NCBI RefSeq assembly: GCF_002252635.1
Contig: NZ_NQKX01000013.1
Location: forward strand, 1-44,849
Origin: Synechococcus sp. MW101C3
Lineage (GTDB): Bacteria > Cyanobacteriota > Cyanobacteriia > PCC-6307 > Cyanobiaceae
Length of the DNA stretch: 44,849 nucleotides
Reading direction: 5' to 3'
The translations under genes were made by a program, and so were the position numbers. The notes beneath the pieces are model-generated. The model was given only the letters and a program-made list of their open reading frames with translations. It was not told the DNA's origin and did no database searches. This document shows, piece after piece, positions 7,951-17,612 of this stretch (positions are counted from its first letter, which is position 1; each line of letters opens with the position of its first letter).

Positions 7951-9714
7951 TTGACTGCATCGACCCCCAGGCCGTCGTCTTCCCAGCCACCGCTGGCGAC
8001 CACCTGGGATGTGGTGGTGGTCGGCGGGGGCGCTGCCGGCCTGATGGCCTGCCTGGAGCTGCCGAGTGAACTGAGGGTGCTGCTGCTCAGCAAAGAGCGG
8101 GGCCCGCGCTCGGCCAGCCGCTGGGCGCAGGGGGGTATCGCCGCCGTGACACGCCCCGAGGACAGCTTTGCCAGCCACCGGGAGGACACACTCAAGGCCG
8201 GTGCAGGGCTCTGTGATCCTGCGGCCGTGGAGTTGCTCGTTCATGAAGCCCCCCGCTGCGTGGAGCGCTTGCTCCAGCTGGGGATGGATTTTGATCGGGA
8301 TGGCGCCAGCCTCAGCACAACACTTGAAGCAGCCCACAGCCATCGCCGCGTGCTGCACGCCCAGGACCGTACCGGCGGCGCCCTGGTGGATGCGTTGGAG
8401 CGGGCGGTTGAGCGGCGTGCCCTGCTGGTGCGTTGCCAGGGGGTGATGGCGCTGCAGCTCTGGGTCGAAGCCGGCCGTTGCCAGGGGCTGCAGGTGCTGG
8501 AGGGCGACCAGGTGCGCTGGCTGCGTGCAGGGGCCGTGGTGTTGGCCAGTGGCGGCGGCGGACATCTGTTCGAGAAAACCACCAATCCCAGCCAGGCCAC
8601 CGGCGACGGCGTGGGCATGGCCTGGAGGGCGGGAGCCCAGGTGCGTGACCTGGAGTTCGTTCAGTTCCACCCCACGGCGCTGATGCTCCCCGGCGCTCCT
8701 CACTTCCTGATCTCTGAGGCCGTGCGGGGTGAAGGCGCCAAGCTGCTCGACAGGCAGGGCCGCAGCCCGGTGCGCGCCCTGGCGGGCGGGGATCTGGCGC
8801 CTCGCGACCAGGTCAGCCGGGCGCTGGTGCGCACGATGCACGAGCAAGGTGTGGACCACCTCTGGCTCGATCTGCGCCCCATCGGCGGCGCACGGATGGA
8901 GAAGCAGTTCCCCACGATCCTGGCCCGTTGCCGCCAACTGGGCCTTGAGCCGGCCGATGCACCGATCCCGATCGCTCCCGCGGCCCACTACTGGATGGGA
9001 GGCGTCAGCACTGACCTCAACGCCGCCACCAGCCTTCCTGGCCTGTATGCCGTGGGGGAAGTGGCCTGTACGGGAGTGCATGGGGCCAACCGACTCGCGA
9101 GCAACTCGCTGATGGAATGTCTGGTGTTCGCCCGCCAGTTGAGCCGGATCCAGCTGAACGACACCTTCACGGCACCGCGCCCTGCTACTGCACGAAGTGG
9201 AGCTCCGGGGGCGATGTTGTTCTCCAGCCCTGTGGGAAGCTTCGGGGGCAACGGGGCCGGGCCCACCGGCATGAGCCCCGGGCTCAGCCGCGGTGTGAGC
9301 GCTGAAACGATTGCCGCTCAGGTGGCGTCGCTGCGACGCCGCTGTTGGCGGGTGGCCGGCGTTGAGCGACGCGGCACGGCCCTGCGTCAGGGCCTGGCGG
9401 CGATCCAGGAGCAACGCAGCGCGATGGAGAGGCTGGCTCTGCTGGCCGAGGTGGCGCAGCTGGCGCCTTCAGATCAGCTGGAACTTCCCGCTGATCAGCT
9501 GGGGCTGATCCGACCGCTGCAGGATCTGCTGCGGCAGCTGGAACTGGGAGAGCTGTTGATGGAGGCCGCCCTCTTTCGCACCGAAAGCAGGGGGGGGCAT
9601 TTCCGCACCGATTGCCCCGGCTCCCAACCCTTCTGGCAACGCCACACCGTGCAGCAGCAGGGGCAGACAATCAGCACGGCGCCACTGGAGAAGGCCTTGG
9701 CCCTTGGCTCCTAG
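7951..9714 (+). CDS. nadB: L-aspartate oxidase NadB
   Basis: Flavoprotein that oxidises L-aspartate to iminoaspartate, the first step of de novo NAD synthesis. Of 587 residues, the N-terminal FAD-binding Rossmann motif is VVVGGGAAGLMA. The SRWAQGGIAAV segment, the active-site region EFVQFHPTAL and the FAD-contacting VHGANRLASNSLMECLVFA are all typical of NadB and separate it from succinate dehydrogenase SdhA, whose QGG and histidine contexts differ. The helical C-terminal domain (about 460-587) contains a FRTESRGGHFRTD stretch, as in the family. The only start in a suitable place is TTG at 7951. nadA is not adjacent. Confidence 0.95.
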   Translation: MTASTPRPSSSQPPLATTWDVVVVGGGAAGLMACLELPSELRVLLLSKERGPRSASRWAQGGIAAVTRPEDSFASHREDTLKAGAGLCDPAAVELLVHEAPRCVERLLQLGMDFDRDGASLSTTLEAAHSHRRVLHAQDRTGGALVDALERAVERRALLVRCQGVMALQLWVEAGRCQGLQVLEGDQVRWLRAGAVVLASGGGGHLFEKTTNPSQATGDGVGMAWRAGAQVRDLEFVQFHPTALMLPGAPHFLISEAVRGEGAKLLDRQGRSPVRALAGGDLAPRDQVSRALVRTMHEQGVDHLWLDLRPIGGARMEKQFPTILARCRQLGLEPADAPIPIAPAAHYWMGGVSTDLNAATSLPGLYAVGEVACTGVHGANRLASNSLMECLVFARQLSRIQLNDTFTAPRPATARSGAPGAMLFSSPVGSFGGNGAGPTGMSPGLSRGVSAETIAAQVASLRRRCWRVAGVERRGTALRQGLAAIQEQRSAMERLALLAEVAQLAPSDQLELPADQLGLIRPLQDLLRQLELGELLMEAALFRTESRGGHFRTDCPGSQPFWQRHTVQQQGQTISTAPLEKALALGS

Positions 9715-9824
9715 CTGTTCAGCCCCCTGGCCTCAGCACCTCGAGCTTCAGGGACAGCAAGGGGAGCTTTGCTTTGGGGACAGCTCAGCAGTTGGTGGGC
9801 GGAGCCACCGCTCAGAAGTCAGGA

Positions 9825-10751
9825 TCAAAAGTCAGTCGGTCCGGTGTAGCCAGAGGCATTGGCAAGGCCGGCGAGCGGCTTCACGCCGGATGTGATCTGG
9901 CCGCGGATCTCCCAGGAGGGGAAGCCCTGCACGTTCTTCTCCTTGCAGAGGGCGGTCTGGCTGTTGGCGCCATCGGGGGCGCACTCAATGATGGTGAGCG
10001 ATTTGGTCGCCTCCTTGCCGAACAGCTCCTTCTGCTCGTGGCAGTGGGGGCACCAATAGGCCGAATACATCACCGCTCCCTCCGCCTTCAGGTGCTTGGC
10101 GAGGGCGATTGTGGCCGCCGTGCTGGGCCTGACCACTTCGGGGGGCATGCCCTGGGTGCTGAGGGCAGCCGGACGGTCGACGGAGGCGGCCCAGCCGAGG
10201 CCCGCCAGACCCACCACCAGCAGCACCAGCACACCGCGGAACACCAGCTGGCCAGGATCCTCCCAATCACCACCGATCAGGCTGAGCACCAAGGCTGAAA
10301 CACTCAGCAGCGCGGAGAGCACGCAGAAGAAACAGAAGGCCTGGATCTTGAAGATCAGCAGGCCCATCAGCACGAGGCTGAACACCGACATGGCGCCGCT
10401 CAGCAGGAACAGGCCCCACCAGCTGCGGCTCTGCAGGTCGCTGCCACGCTCGCCGCGCACCACCAGCGGCACCACCGCCAGCAGCAGCAAGGCCGCGTAG
10501 GCCAGAAAACCGAACAGGGAGAGGGGTTGGCCGAACAGGCTGCCCCAGACGCTGCTGAGCACCTTGTCGCAGCCATCCCCACCCCCAGGACAGCTGAGGG
10601 GGCCGATCAGGCCCCAGCGCTTGAGGGTGATGGCACCGGTATCAATCACACCGACCGTGGCCAGCACGGCAATGGCCACCCGCGCCCAGCGGCTGCCGGC
10701 TTCACCGCGGCGACGGCTACTGAGTCGGCTGGTAAGACGGGAGGGGGTCAA
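9825..10751 (-). CDS. Vitamin K epoxide reductase-thioredoxin fusion
   Basis: Membrane quinone-linked disulfide-bond-forming enzyme. In cyanobacteria and plant chloroplasts such VKOR homologues carry a fused thioredoxin-like domain and oxidise thiols on the lumenal/periplasmic side. From a TTG start at 10751 the protein has 308 residues and four to five TM helices. The VKOR cysteines are Cys54 and Cys61 in the loop after TM1, plus the CFFC active site (140-143). The C-terminal thioredoxin domain has CPHC (234-237). The frame stays open to 11084, but that extension is antisense to rimO and has no family-like sequence. An ATG at 10873 ([10 protein letters not shown]) is the only other start. 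It converges with nadB across a 110-bp gap. Confidence 0.92.
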   Translation of the reverse strand: MTPSRLTSRLSSRRRGEAGSRWARVAIAVLATVGVIDTGAITLKRWGLIGPLSCPGGGDGCDKVLSSVWGSLFGQPLSLFGFLAYAALLLLAVVPLVVRGERGSDLQSRSWWGLFLLSGAMSVFSLVLMGLLIFKIQAFCFFCVLSALLSVSALVLSLIGGDWEDPGQLVFRGVLVLLVVGLAGLGWAASVDRPAALSTQGMPPEVVRPSTAATIALAKHLKAEGAVMYSAYWCPHCHEQKELFGKEATKSLTIIECAPDGANSQTALCKEKNVQGFPSWEIRGQITSGVKPLAGLANASGYTGPTDF

Positions 10752-10919
10752 AGGACTGACGCTCGCTGCAGCGATTGTGGCAGCTTCCGTTTCGGGGCGC
10801 CCACCCGCGGGCCGGAGGTCACCACCCGCCCATCTGGGCGCGGGGCGTGTGCCGGCGAACGGCTCGTCTCCCATAGGGTGTTCCATTGGCCCTTCGACGG
10901 CCCCGGTCTTCCCTCCCCC

Positions 10920-12395
10920 ATGCGCCAAGCCGCCGTCAGGGCCGGCATCGATTCCTCGCTGGTCGGTTCCGCCCCTTCCCTCGCTCCGGATTCGCCGGCC
11001 GGCGCTCCTGTGGAGGCCAGCCGTCCGCCCACCGTGGCCTTCGCGCACCTCGGCTGCGAAAAGAACCGGGTGGACACCGAGCACATGCTCGGCCTGCTGG
11101 CAGAAGCCGGCTATGGCGTCAGCGCCGATGAGAGCGAGGCCTCGGTGGTGGTGGTGAACACCTGCAGCTTCATCCAGGACGCCCGCGAAGAATCAGTACG
11201 CACCCTGGTGGAGCTGGCCGAGCAGGGCAAGGAGCTGATCATCGCGGGCTGTCTGGCCCAGCACTTCCAGGAGGAACTGCTGGATGCCCTGCCGGAAGCC
11301 AGGGCAATCGTGGGCACCGGCGACTATCAGCACATCGTGGAGGTGCTGCGGCGAGTGGAGGCAGGCGAACGGGTGAACCGGGTAAGTGCCACCCCCACCT
11401 TTGTGGCCGATGAGCACCTACCCCGGTATCGCACCACCTCGGAGGCGGTGGCTTACCTGAAGGTGGCCGAAGGCTGCGACTACCGCTGCGCCTTCTGCAT
11501 CATTCCCAAGCTGCGCGGCGATCAGCGCTCCCGCACGATCGAGTCGATCGTGGCGGAAGCGCAGCAACTGGCGGCTCAGGGGGTGAAGGAGCTGATCCTG
11601 ATCAGCCAGATCACCACCAATTACGGCCTCGACCTCTACGGGCGTCCGCAGCTGGCGGAGCTGCTGCGCGCCCTCGGCGAGGTGGAGATTCCCTGGATCC
11701 GCGTGCACTACGCCTACCCCACGGGCCTGACGCCCCCGGTGCTCGCCGCCTACCGGGAAGTGGCCAACGTGCTGCCCTACCTGGATCTACCCCTGCAGCA
11801 CAGCCATCCGGACGTGCTCCGAGCCATGAACCGCCCCTGGCAGGCCAACGTGAACGGCGACCTGCTGGATCGCATCCGCGAGCTGCTGCCCGAGGCGGTG
11901 CTGCGCACCACCTTCATCGTGGGCTTCCCAGGCGAAACCGAGGAGCACTTCGAGCACCTGCTCCACTTCGTGACCACGCAGCGCTTCGATCACGTGGGGG
12001 TGTTCACCTTTTCGCCCGAGGAGGGAACGGCGGCCGCCGATCTGCCCGATGCCGTGCCCGCCGCCGTGGCCCAGGAGCGCCGCAACCGGCTGATGGAAGC
12101 GCAGCAGCCGATCGCCGCCGAACGCAACGGCGCCTGGGTGGGGAGGATCGTCGATGTGCTGATCGAGCAGGAGAACCCTGCCACCGGCGAACTGATCGGC
12201 CGCTGCGCCCGCTTCGCGCCCGATGTGGATGGCGATGTGCGGGTGAAGCCGGGCGAGGGCGGCCTGACCGCCTCCCCGGGCCAGATGGTGCCGGTGCGGA
12301 TCACCGCGGCCCATCCCTACGACCTGGAAGGGGAAGTGGTGGGCTCGGCGGCAATGGTGCTTCAGGCCCGAGCCTCGCGCGGAAGCAGCGATTGA
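10920..12395 (+). CDS. rimO: Ribosomal protein S12 methylthiotransferase RimO
   Basis: Radical SAM methylthiotransferase that modifies the conserved aspartate of ribosomal protein S12. The 491-residue protein has the UPF0004 domain with three cluster cysteines ([10 protein letters not shown] with Cys46, NTCSF, AGCLAQ), the radical SAM motif CDYRCAFC, the RimO-type [11 protein letters not shown] segment and a C-terminal TRAM domain. The GCEKNRVD signature favours RimO over MiaB. The ATG at 10920 was chosen; the same frame is open back to 10527 but there runs antisense to the VKOR gene. TAGGGT (10874-10879), 40 nt upstream, is a possible -10. Its stop overlaps the start of the next MFS gene (TTGA). 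Confidence 0.95.
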   Translation: MRQAAVRAGIDSSLVGSAPSLAPDSPAGAPVEASRPPTVAFAHLGCEKNRVDTEHMLGLLAEAGYGVSADESEASVVVVNTCSFIQDAREESVRTLVELAEQGKELIIAGCLAQHFQEELLDALPEARAIVGTGDYQHIVEVLRRVEAGERVNRVSATPTFVADEHLPRYRTTSEAVAYLKVAEGCDYRCAFCIIPKLRGDQRSRTIESIVAEAQQLAAQGVKELILISQITTNYGLDLYGRPQLAELLRALGEVEIPWIRVHYAYPTGLTPPVLAAYREVANVLPYLDLPLQHSHPDVLRAMNRPWQANVNGDLLDRIRELLPEAVLRTTFIVGFPGETEEHFEHLLHFVTTQRFDHVGVFTFSPEEGTAAADLPDAVPAAVAQERRNRLMEAQQPIAAERNGAWVGRIVDVLIEQENPATGELIGRCARFAPDVDGDVRVKPGEGGLTASPGQMVPVRITAAHPYDLEGEVVGSAAMVLQARASRGSSD

Positions 12396-13609
12396 AGGGC
12401 TGGATCCGGCGGCATCAACGCACCACCTTTCTGATCGCTTCAGGGGTGAGCACGGCCGGATCCTTCGCCGGCCTCACGGCCAAGGCCTGGATCCTGATGG
12501 ACGGCACGCGCAACCCTCTGCTGCTGGCCATCAATTTCGCGGCGCTGGCCCTGCCCAGCCTGCTGGTGAGCGGCCCGGCCGGGGTGCTCACCGACCGCCT
12601 CGGCAGTGAGCGGATCCTGGTGCTGTCCCAGTGGGGGCTGGTGGGCGGCGCTGCCCTCGGGGCGATCACCATTCCCCTGCTGACCGGCACGGCCCAGGTG
12701 GCGCTGTTGATGCTGAGCACGCTCGTGGTGGGGCTCGCCAGCGCCTTTGAGCTCACGGCGCGCCAGAAGTACTGCGCCCTGCTGGTGGAGGAGCCACAGC
12801 AGCTGGCCCCTTATCTGACCAGTTTCGCGGTGGTGTTCAACGTGGGGAAGCTGGTGGGTCCTCCGGTGGGAGGGATGTTGCTCGCCCTGAGCGGCCCGGC
12901 GGTCACGCTCACGATTGATGCCGCGTCCTATCTGTTGCCGATCGCCACGGTGGTGTGGCTACTGGCGCCGCACCGGGAAGCGGAGCAGCGCAGTGGCGGT
13001 GGTTCGGCCTCCAGCCTGGGAACCGCCTGGCGGGAGTGCGGGTCGCCGCTGCGCCACGTGCTCGTGTTCACCGGCCTGGCATGCCTGGCGGTGTTCTTCC
13101 ATCCGGGGCTGGCCCCGTTGATCGCCGCGGAGGTGCTCGGGCCCAGCCCGCAGGACCTCGGCCTGTTCACCAGCGTGCTGGCGGCCGGCAGCATCAGTGG
13201 AGGATTGCTGCTGCAGCGCCACAGCGCCTGGCTCAGCCGCCGCCCTTCCCTGCTGCTGGGTGGCGCCACACTGCTCACGGCCCTGGGCCAATTGCTGATG
13301 GCCGCGCCGTTGGGCAGCGGCTTCCACCTGCTCACCACCTTCCTGATCGGTGCCGGTACCGCCTGCCTGCTGGCAGGGAGCAGCCTGATCACGCAGGTGG
13401 CTGCCCCGGTGGTGCTGCGCGGCCGCATGGCCGGGCTGGCTCAGATCGCCTTTCTTGGGGGTGGGGGCCTGAGCGGCCTGTTGGCCGCGGCCCTCAGCCT
13501 GCGGGTGGGACTGCCCGCCACATTCGCCCTGATGGGGTCGGTGGGACTCACACTTGCCGTGCTGGAACTGGCCCGAGGTCGGGGACGGCTGCTGCTCCTG
13601 GAGGCCTGA
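12392..13609 (+). CDS. MFS transporter
   Basis: 405-residue major facilitator with about twelve hydrophobic segments, related to the enterobactin exporter/MFS_3-type group. It has the loop signature [16 protein letters not shown] between TM2 and TM3 and [16 protein letters not shown] in TM5. The TTG start at 12392 overlaps the rimO stop by four bases, suggesting translational coupling. The substrate cannot be read from the sequence. Confidence 0.85.
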   Translation: MKGWIRRHQRTTFLIASGVSTAGSFAGLTAKAWILMDGTRNPLLLAINFAALALPSLLVSGPAGVLTDRLGSERILVLSQWGLVGGAALGAITIPLLTGTAQVALLMLSTLVVGLASAFELTARQKYCALLVEEPQQLAPYLTSFAVVFNVGKLVGPPVGGMLLALSGPAVTLTIDAASYLLPIATVVWLLAPHREAEQRSGGGSASSLGTAWRECGSPLRHVLVFTGLACLAVFFHPGLAPLIAAEVLGPSPQDLGLFTSVLAAGSISGGLLLQRHSAWLSRRPSLLLGGATLLTALGQLLMAAPLGSGFHLLTTFLIGAGTACLLAGSSLITQVAAPVVLRGRMAGLAQIAFLGGGGLSGLLAAALSLRVGLPATFALMGSVGLTLAVLELARGRGRLLLLEA

Positions 13610-13661
13610 GGGGCCTCAGAGCCGCTGACTGCCTTGAGCTGCTGAAGGCTGGGGTGTCGCC

Positions 13662-13754
13662 TCAGATCAGCTTGATGCCGCGCAGCACGGTGGTAAGCGC
13701 GAAGGCGGTGACCAGACCACCAGCCACGAGACCCAGATACAGCGCAATGCCCAT
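13662..13754 (-). CDS. petL: Small PetL-like single-helix membrane protein
   Basis: 30-codon reading frame, MGIALYLGLVAGG...VLRGIKLI, with one transmembrane helix and a short basic C-terminus. The ending L-R-x-I-K-L-I and the length match PetL, the small cytochrome b6f subunit VI of cyanobacteria and chloroplasts. An in-frame GTG at 13778 would give 38 residues starting VDDFASIA. It is convergent with the MFS gene (52 bp between stops) and divergent from the B12 radical SAM gene. It is too short for many gene finders. PetL assignment is by pattern only; another small thylakoid membrane protein is possible. Confidence 0.55.
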   Translation of the reverse strand: MGIALYLGLVAGGLVTAFALTTVLRGIKLI

Positions 13755-13896
13755 GGCGATGGATGCGAAATCGTCCACCCATTAGAGCAGAACAAGCCTT
13801 CTTCCTTGAGGAGCCCCTAGGGTGGCTGCTACTCACGGCAGTTCCCTGCCGCCTCCAGCGGCGTGGGTTTCGTGTCTCCCCCTCACCCGGAACGGC

Positions 13897-15501
13897 ATGC
13901 GCGCCCTGCTCATCTACCCGGAATTTCCCAAGACCTTCTGGAGCTACGAGAAGATCCTCGAGCTCGTCAACCGGAAGGTTCTGCTTCCCCCACTCGGCAT
14001 GGTGACTGTGGCGGCCCTGTTGCCGCAGCACTGGGAGTTCAAGCTGGCCGACCGCAACGTGCGCGAGGTGACCGAGGCGGAGTGGGCCTGGGCCGAGCTG
14101 GTGATCATCTCGGGGATGATCGTGCAGAAGGCCGACATGGCCACCCAGATTGCCAAAGCCAAGCAGCGGGGCCTGCCGGTGGCCGTGGGCGGCCCCTTCG
14201 CCAGCTCCACACCCGACGCACCTGAGCTCGATCTCGCCGACTTCAAGGTGCTTGACGAGGGGGAGATCACCCTGCCGATGTTCATCGAGGCGATCGAAAG
14301 CGGCGCCTCCAGTGGCCGGTTCAGCTCCAACGGCGAGAAGCCGGATGTGACCGGCACGCCGATCCCTCGCTTTGACCTGCTTGAGCTGGATGCTTACGAC
14401 TCCATGTCGGTGCAGTTCTCGCGGGGCTGCCCATTCCAATGCGAGTTCTGCGACATCATCGTGCTGTATGGGCGCAAGCCACGCACCAAGACCCCGGAAC
14501 AACTGATCGCCGAACTTCAGTTCCTCTACGACCTGGGCTGGCGGCGTTCGATCTTCCTGGTGGATGACAACTTCATCGGCAACAAACGCAACGCCAAATT
14601 GTTGCTGCCTGCACTCAAGCAGTGGCAGATCGAACACGACTACCCCTTCAGCTTTGCCACTGAAGCCTCTGTCGATCTCGCCTCCGACGAGGAGATGATG
14701 CAGATGATGGCGGAGAGCCGCTTCGACAGCGTGTTCCTGGGCATCGAAACACCGGACGAAGCCAGCCTTGAAACGGCGCGAAAACTCCAGAACACCCGGA
14801 GTTCCCTGGAGGAGTCCGTCGACAGGATCACCTCGTATGGCATCCGGGTGATGGCTGGCTTCATCATCGGTTTCGATGGTGAAAAGACCGGTGCCGGCCA
14901 GCGCATCGTGGAGTTCGTGACTCGCACCGGTATCCCCGCCGCGATGATGGGCATGCTCCAGGCCCTGCCGAACACCGGGCTGTGGCACCGGCTGGAGAAG
15001 GAAGGCCGTCTGATTCAGGACAAAGCCGCCGCCAAGGGCGTGAACCAGACAAACCTGCTCAACTTCGTGCCCACCCGGCCGATCCGTGACATCGCCAATG
15101 AATACGTCGATGCGTTCTGCGCGCTCTACGAGCCCAATGCCTACATGGACCGGGTGCACAGCTACTACCTCAAGGTAGGGGCGCCGCGCTGGCATCAGTT
15201 CCTGCGACCGTCGACAGGGTTGCCCAAACTTCCCGCCATGAGTGACGTGCGCGCCCTGAGCATCGTGGTGTGGAGGCAAGGCATCAGGCGCAACACCCGC
15301 ACCCGCTTCTGGCGCTACATGCTCGACATCGCCCGTCGCAATCCGAGCCAGCTTGAGCAGTTCCTGGTGGTGCTGGCCCACAACGAGCACTTCCTGGAAT
15401 ATCGCAGCGTGGTGACGATGGAGATCCAGGAGCAGCTCAAGACACTGCCGCCCGAACTCCCTCCCGCCACCAGCGTGGAGAAGGAGCTGCAGCCCGCCTG
15501 A
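13897..15501 (+). CDS. B12-binding radical SAM protein (DUF4070, HpnP-like)
   Basis: 534-residue cobalamin-dependent class B radical SAM enzyme. An N-terminal B12-binding domain (about 1-150, opening LLIYPEFPKTFWS) lacks the DxHxxG base-off motif. The radical SAM motif CPFQCEFC (Cys178, Cys182, Cys185) follows, then VDDNFIGNKR and a DUF4070-type C-terminal part. The opening, the IIxLYGRKPRTK and the DDNFIGNK blocks resemble hopanoid C-2 methylase HpnP and its paralogues. The substrate is unknown and no squalene-hopene cyclase gene is in the window. ATG at 13897 was chosen over 13822, whose extra 25 residues are unlike the family. TAGGGT at 13818-13823 is a possible -10. Confidence 0.85.
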   Translation: MRALLIYPEFPKTFWSYEKILELVNRKVLLPPLGMVTVAALLPQHWEFKLADRNVREVTEAEWAWAELVIISGMIVQKADMATQIAKAKQRGLPVAVGGPFASSTPDAPELDLADFKVLDEGEITLPMFIEAIESGASSGRFSSNGEKPDVTGTPIPRFDLLELDAYDSMSVQFSRGCPFQCEFCDIIVLYGRKPRTKTPEQLIAELQFLYDLGWRRSIFLVDDNFIGNKRNAKLLLPALKQWQIEHDYPFSFATEASVDLASDEEMMQMMAESRFDSVFLGIETPDEASLETARKLQNTRSSLEESVDRITSYGIRVMAGFIIGFDGEKTGAGQRIVEFVTRTGIPAAMMGMLQALPNTGLWHRLEKEGRLIQDKAAAKGVNQTNLLNFVPTRPIRDIANEYVDAFCALYEPNAYMDRVHSYYLKVGAPRWHQFLRPSTGLPKLPAMSDVRALSIVVWRQGIRRNTRTRFWRYMLDIARRNPSQLEQFLVVLAHNEHFLEYRSVVTMEIQEQLKTLPPELPPATSVEKELQPA

Positions 15502-15527
15502 ACTCCGGCAGGCTTCCCCCCAAGGCT

Positions 15528-15911
15528 TCAATCCTGAACATACGGAAGCCCGCTGTGGAGGCAGGCTTCCGCCTTCTGCAGTTCGCGCCCGATATAGAGG
15601 GCGTGGTCGAGGCGACTGAGCGGCAACGGTTCCGTGCTTTCAGTGAGCCGGATGCCGAGTTCCTTGGCGCTCCGGCCCCGGTAGGTGGCCACTGGCGTGC
15701 GTGACCCGTTGCCGCGGCAGCTCAGCACCTCACCGGTGTCGGGGTCGGTGGCGAGGCCGCGATCATCGATGCCGTTGCTGTAGTGCTCGGCCACCAACTC
15801 ACCGGCCACGGCATCCACCTTGATCAGGAAGTAACCGGCGGGATCGAGGGCGATGGAGCGCTGCGACAGCCGTTCATCGAGGCTGTCACGCTCGCTGAGG
15901 AGAGTGTTCAT
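15528..15911 (-). CDS. DUF4346 domain protein
   Basis: 127-residue soluble protein (MNTLLSERDSLDERL...) consistent with the stand-alone DUF4346 proteins of cyanobacteria. Conserved-looking features are DPAGYFLIKVD, an HYSNGIDDRG loop and the C-terminal DHALYIGRELQKAE helix. In archaea the domain is linked to pterin-binding methyltransferase-like proteins, but no function is established here. The frame runs open to 16421, antisense-like and Arg/Ser-rich, so the ATG at 15911 is the sensible start. Its start lies 16 bp after the stop of the GNAT-like gene upstream on the same strand. Confidence 0.75.
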   Translation of the reverse strand: MNTLLSERDSLDERLSQRSIALDPAGYFLIKVDAVAGELVAEHYSNGIDDRGLATDPDTGEVLSCRGNGSRTPVATYRGRSAKELGIRLTESTEPLPLSRLDHALYIGRELQKAEACLHSGLPYVQD

Positions 15912-15927
15912 CGGCTGATCGTAGGAA

Positions 15928-17106
15928 TCAGGCCGCTGCCAGGGGCAACTCCCGCCGACAGAACGGCAGCTCCGCGTTGACGGCTTCGATCTCCTCCAGC
16001 AGCTGGGCGTTGGCCTGCGGCAGCCACTGGCGCACGAGGCGGTCGAAGCGGGGGTCGCTCCAGCGGTGCAGGCTGGCCCGCGGCTGAGCCACGAAGCCGC
16101 GGCGGCGCTTGTGGCTGCCGCCCGCACCGGGATCGAACCAGCGCAGACCCTGACCGATCGCCCACTCGATCGGGGCGTAGTAGCAGACATCGAAGTGCAG
16201 GTTCTCGATCTCCTCGTTGCTGCCCCAGTAGCGGCCCCACAGCCCTTCCTGACTGCGCACGCACAGGGACATCGCCACCGGCACCAGCGGATCGCCGCGG
16301 TGGGCGCTGAACAGGACAAGGTCGTGGCGGAGGTGTTCGGCCGCGTAGCGGAAGAACTCCTCGGTGAGGTATTTGCTGCCCCAGGCCCCCCAGCGGGCGC
16401 AGTGCTGCTCATAGAAGCCATGCATGCGCGCCAGCATCACTGCCGGGATCTCCTCCCCCACCAGTGGGCTCACCGTGAGGCCGGCGTCTGCAACGGCGCG
16501 GCGCTCACGGCGGATGTTGCGCCGCTGGTTGGCATTGAAGCCGAGCAGATAGTCGTCGAAGCTGGCGAAACCGGGGTTGCTCCAGAGGCTCTGCTGGTTG
16601 AGCCAGGTGGCCCAGCCCGCGGCCTCCGCCAGCGGTTGCCAGCTCGGATCGACGTACAGCAGGTTGCAGCTCAACAGCCGCTGCTCCCGGCAGAAGTGAT
16701 CGATCTCCTCGAGCATCAGGCGGGTGAGCGCGGCCTCGTCTTCGCCGGGGGCCATGTGAAAGCGGTACCCCTGCACCGGGCTCACCGGGCTCATCCCCAC
16801 CAGCTTGGGGTAGTAGCGCAGGCCCATCTGTCCTGCGAGCTGCGCGAAGGATTGATCGAAAACGAACTCCCCGTAGCTGTGGCCCTTCAGGTAGAGCGGC
16901 GCCAGGGCCACCAGCGCGTCGCCGCGCCACACCCCCAGGTGGCAGGGTTGCCATCCTTGACGGGGAACGATGCTGCCGGAGGCCTCCAGACCATGCAGCC
17001 AGCGCCAGCTGAAGAACGGGATCCCGGCAGCGCCGCAGAGTTCCTGCCACTGGATTTCGCTGAGCCCGGCCGTGGAGGGGTGCCAGCGGGTCTCAAGTTC
17101 AGCCAT
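15928..17106 (-). CDS. GNAT/FemAB-like protein (DUF482, peptidogalycan family)
   Basis: 392-residue protein of the DUF482/peptidogalycan group in the acetyltransferase superfamily. The N-terminal region (FFSWRWLHGLEASGSI, APLYLKGHSYGEFVFDQ) and the second GNAT-like half (NQRRNIRRERRAV, VPVAMSLCVRSQEGLWGRYWG, CYYAPIEWAIGQGLRWFDPGAGGSHKRRRGF) are characteristic. The family is widespread in proteobacteria and cyanobacteria; a transferase role on amino-sugar or peptidyl acceptors is inferred, not shown. It precedes the DUF4346 gene by 16 bp and is divergent from a secreted hypothetical protein with only 56 bp between starts. Confidence 0.85.
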   Translation of the reverse strand: MAELETRWHPSTAGLSEIQWQELCGAAGIPFFSWRWLHGLEASGSIVPRQGWQPCHLGVWRGDALVALAPLYLKGHSYGEFVFDQSFAQLAGQMGLRYYPKLVGMSPVSPVQGYRFHMAPGEDEAALTRLMLEEIDHFCREQRLLSCNLLYVDPSWQPLAEAAGWATWLNQQSLWSNPGFASFDDYLLGFNANQRRNIRRERRAVADAGLTVSPLVGEEIPAVMLARMHGFYEQHCARWGAWGSKYLTEEFFRYAAEHLRHDLVLFSAHRGDPLVPVAMSLCVRSQEGLWGRYWGSNEEIENLHFDVCYYAPIEWAIGQGLRWFDPGAGGSHKRRRGFVAQPRASLHRWSDPRFDRLVRQWLPQANAQLLEEIEAVNAELPFCRRELPLAAA

Positions 17107-17162
17107 GCCGCCGGACCACGCTCGTGCATCGCGCCGGACGCAAAACTAACCACAGGAGCCGG

Positions 17163-17612
17163 ATGACGGTGCGCCACCGAACCCTCAGGGGTCATCCCCT
17201 GGCCAGGCTGTTGGGGCTGGGCCTGCTCGTTGCCACCGCTGGCAGCGGCCAGCCGGCGCAGGCGAGCCTGCTGCAACCCCTGCTGCTGCTGATGCGTCCC
17301 CAGCTGGAGAACCGACTGGCCGATTTGTGTGTGCGCCTGGGCGCAGGGGGCGAGACCAGGCTGGAGCAGAGCCTGCGCCAACCCTGCCGCCAGCTGGCGG
17401 GGCCCGTGAGCACCTGCTTGATCCGGGAATCGGAAGCCACCGGTCGCACCCTCGGCGTGATCACCGAAATGGTGGGCGGCCGCTTCGGCGACGACAGCGA
17501 GGTGGTGGCGAAGCGCTGCGCCGCCAAGCTGCTGGGCCTGCCGCCCGAGAGCCTGAAGGATGTGTCGCTGGAAGATCTCGGGCGCCGCTTCAGCTCTCAG
17601 GGTTCCCCCTGA
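17163..17612 (+). CDS. Secreted hypothetical protein
   Basis: 149 residues. An N-terminal signal (LARLLGLGLLVATAGSGQPAQA) is followed by a mainly helical mature region with four cysteines (LCVRLG, QPCRQL, STCLIR, KRCAAK) that could form two disulfides. I do not recognise the family. The ATG at 17163 directly precedes the basic signal-peptide N-terminus; an in-frame ATG at 17124 would bury it. The last 16 bp overlap the end of the convergent RibD-C gene. Confidence 0.65.
   Translation: MTVRHRTLRGHPLARLLGLGLLVATAGSGQPAQASLLQPLLLLMRPQLENRLADLCVRLGAGGETRLEQSLRQPCRQLAGPVSTCLIRESEATGRTLGVITEMVGGRFGDDSEVVAKRCAAKLLGLPPESLKDVSLEDLGRRFSSQGSP

Noticed and set aside
6612-9414. Long minus-strand frames of 527 and 496 residues
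   Set aside because: They are antisense to DUF3120, psbU and nadB; Gly/Arg/His-rich composition and no domains.
9715-9824. Terminator between nadB and the VKOR gene
   Set aside because: Only short imperfect stems and no T-run were found.
13441-15531. 696-residue open frame on the minus strand
   Set aside because: It is antisense to the B12 radical SAM gene and MFS end, His/Gln/Arg-rich with no family motif; a high-GC shadow.
15912-16421. N-terminal extension of the DUF4346 gene
   Set aside because: The extension is Arg/Ser/Ala-rich and lies inside the GNAT-like gene in another frame; the family starts at 15911.
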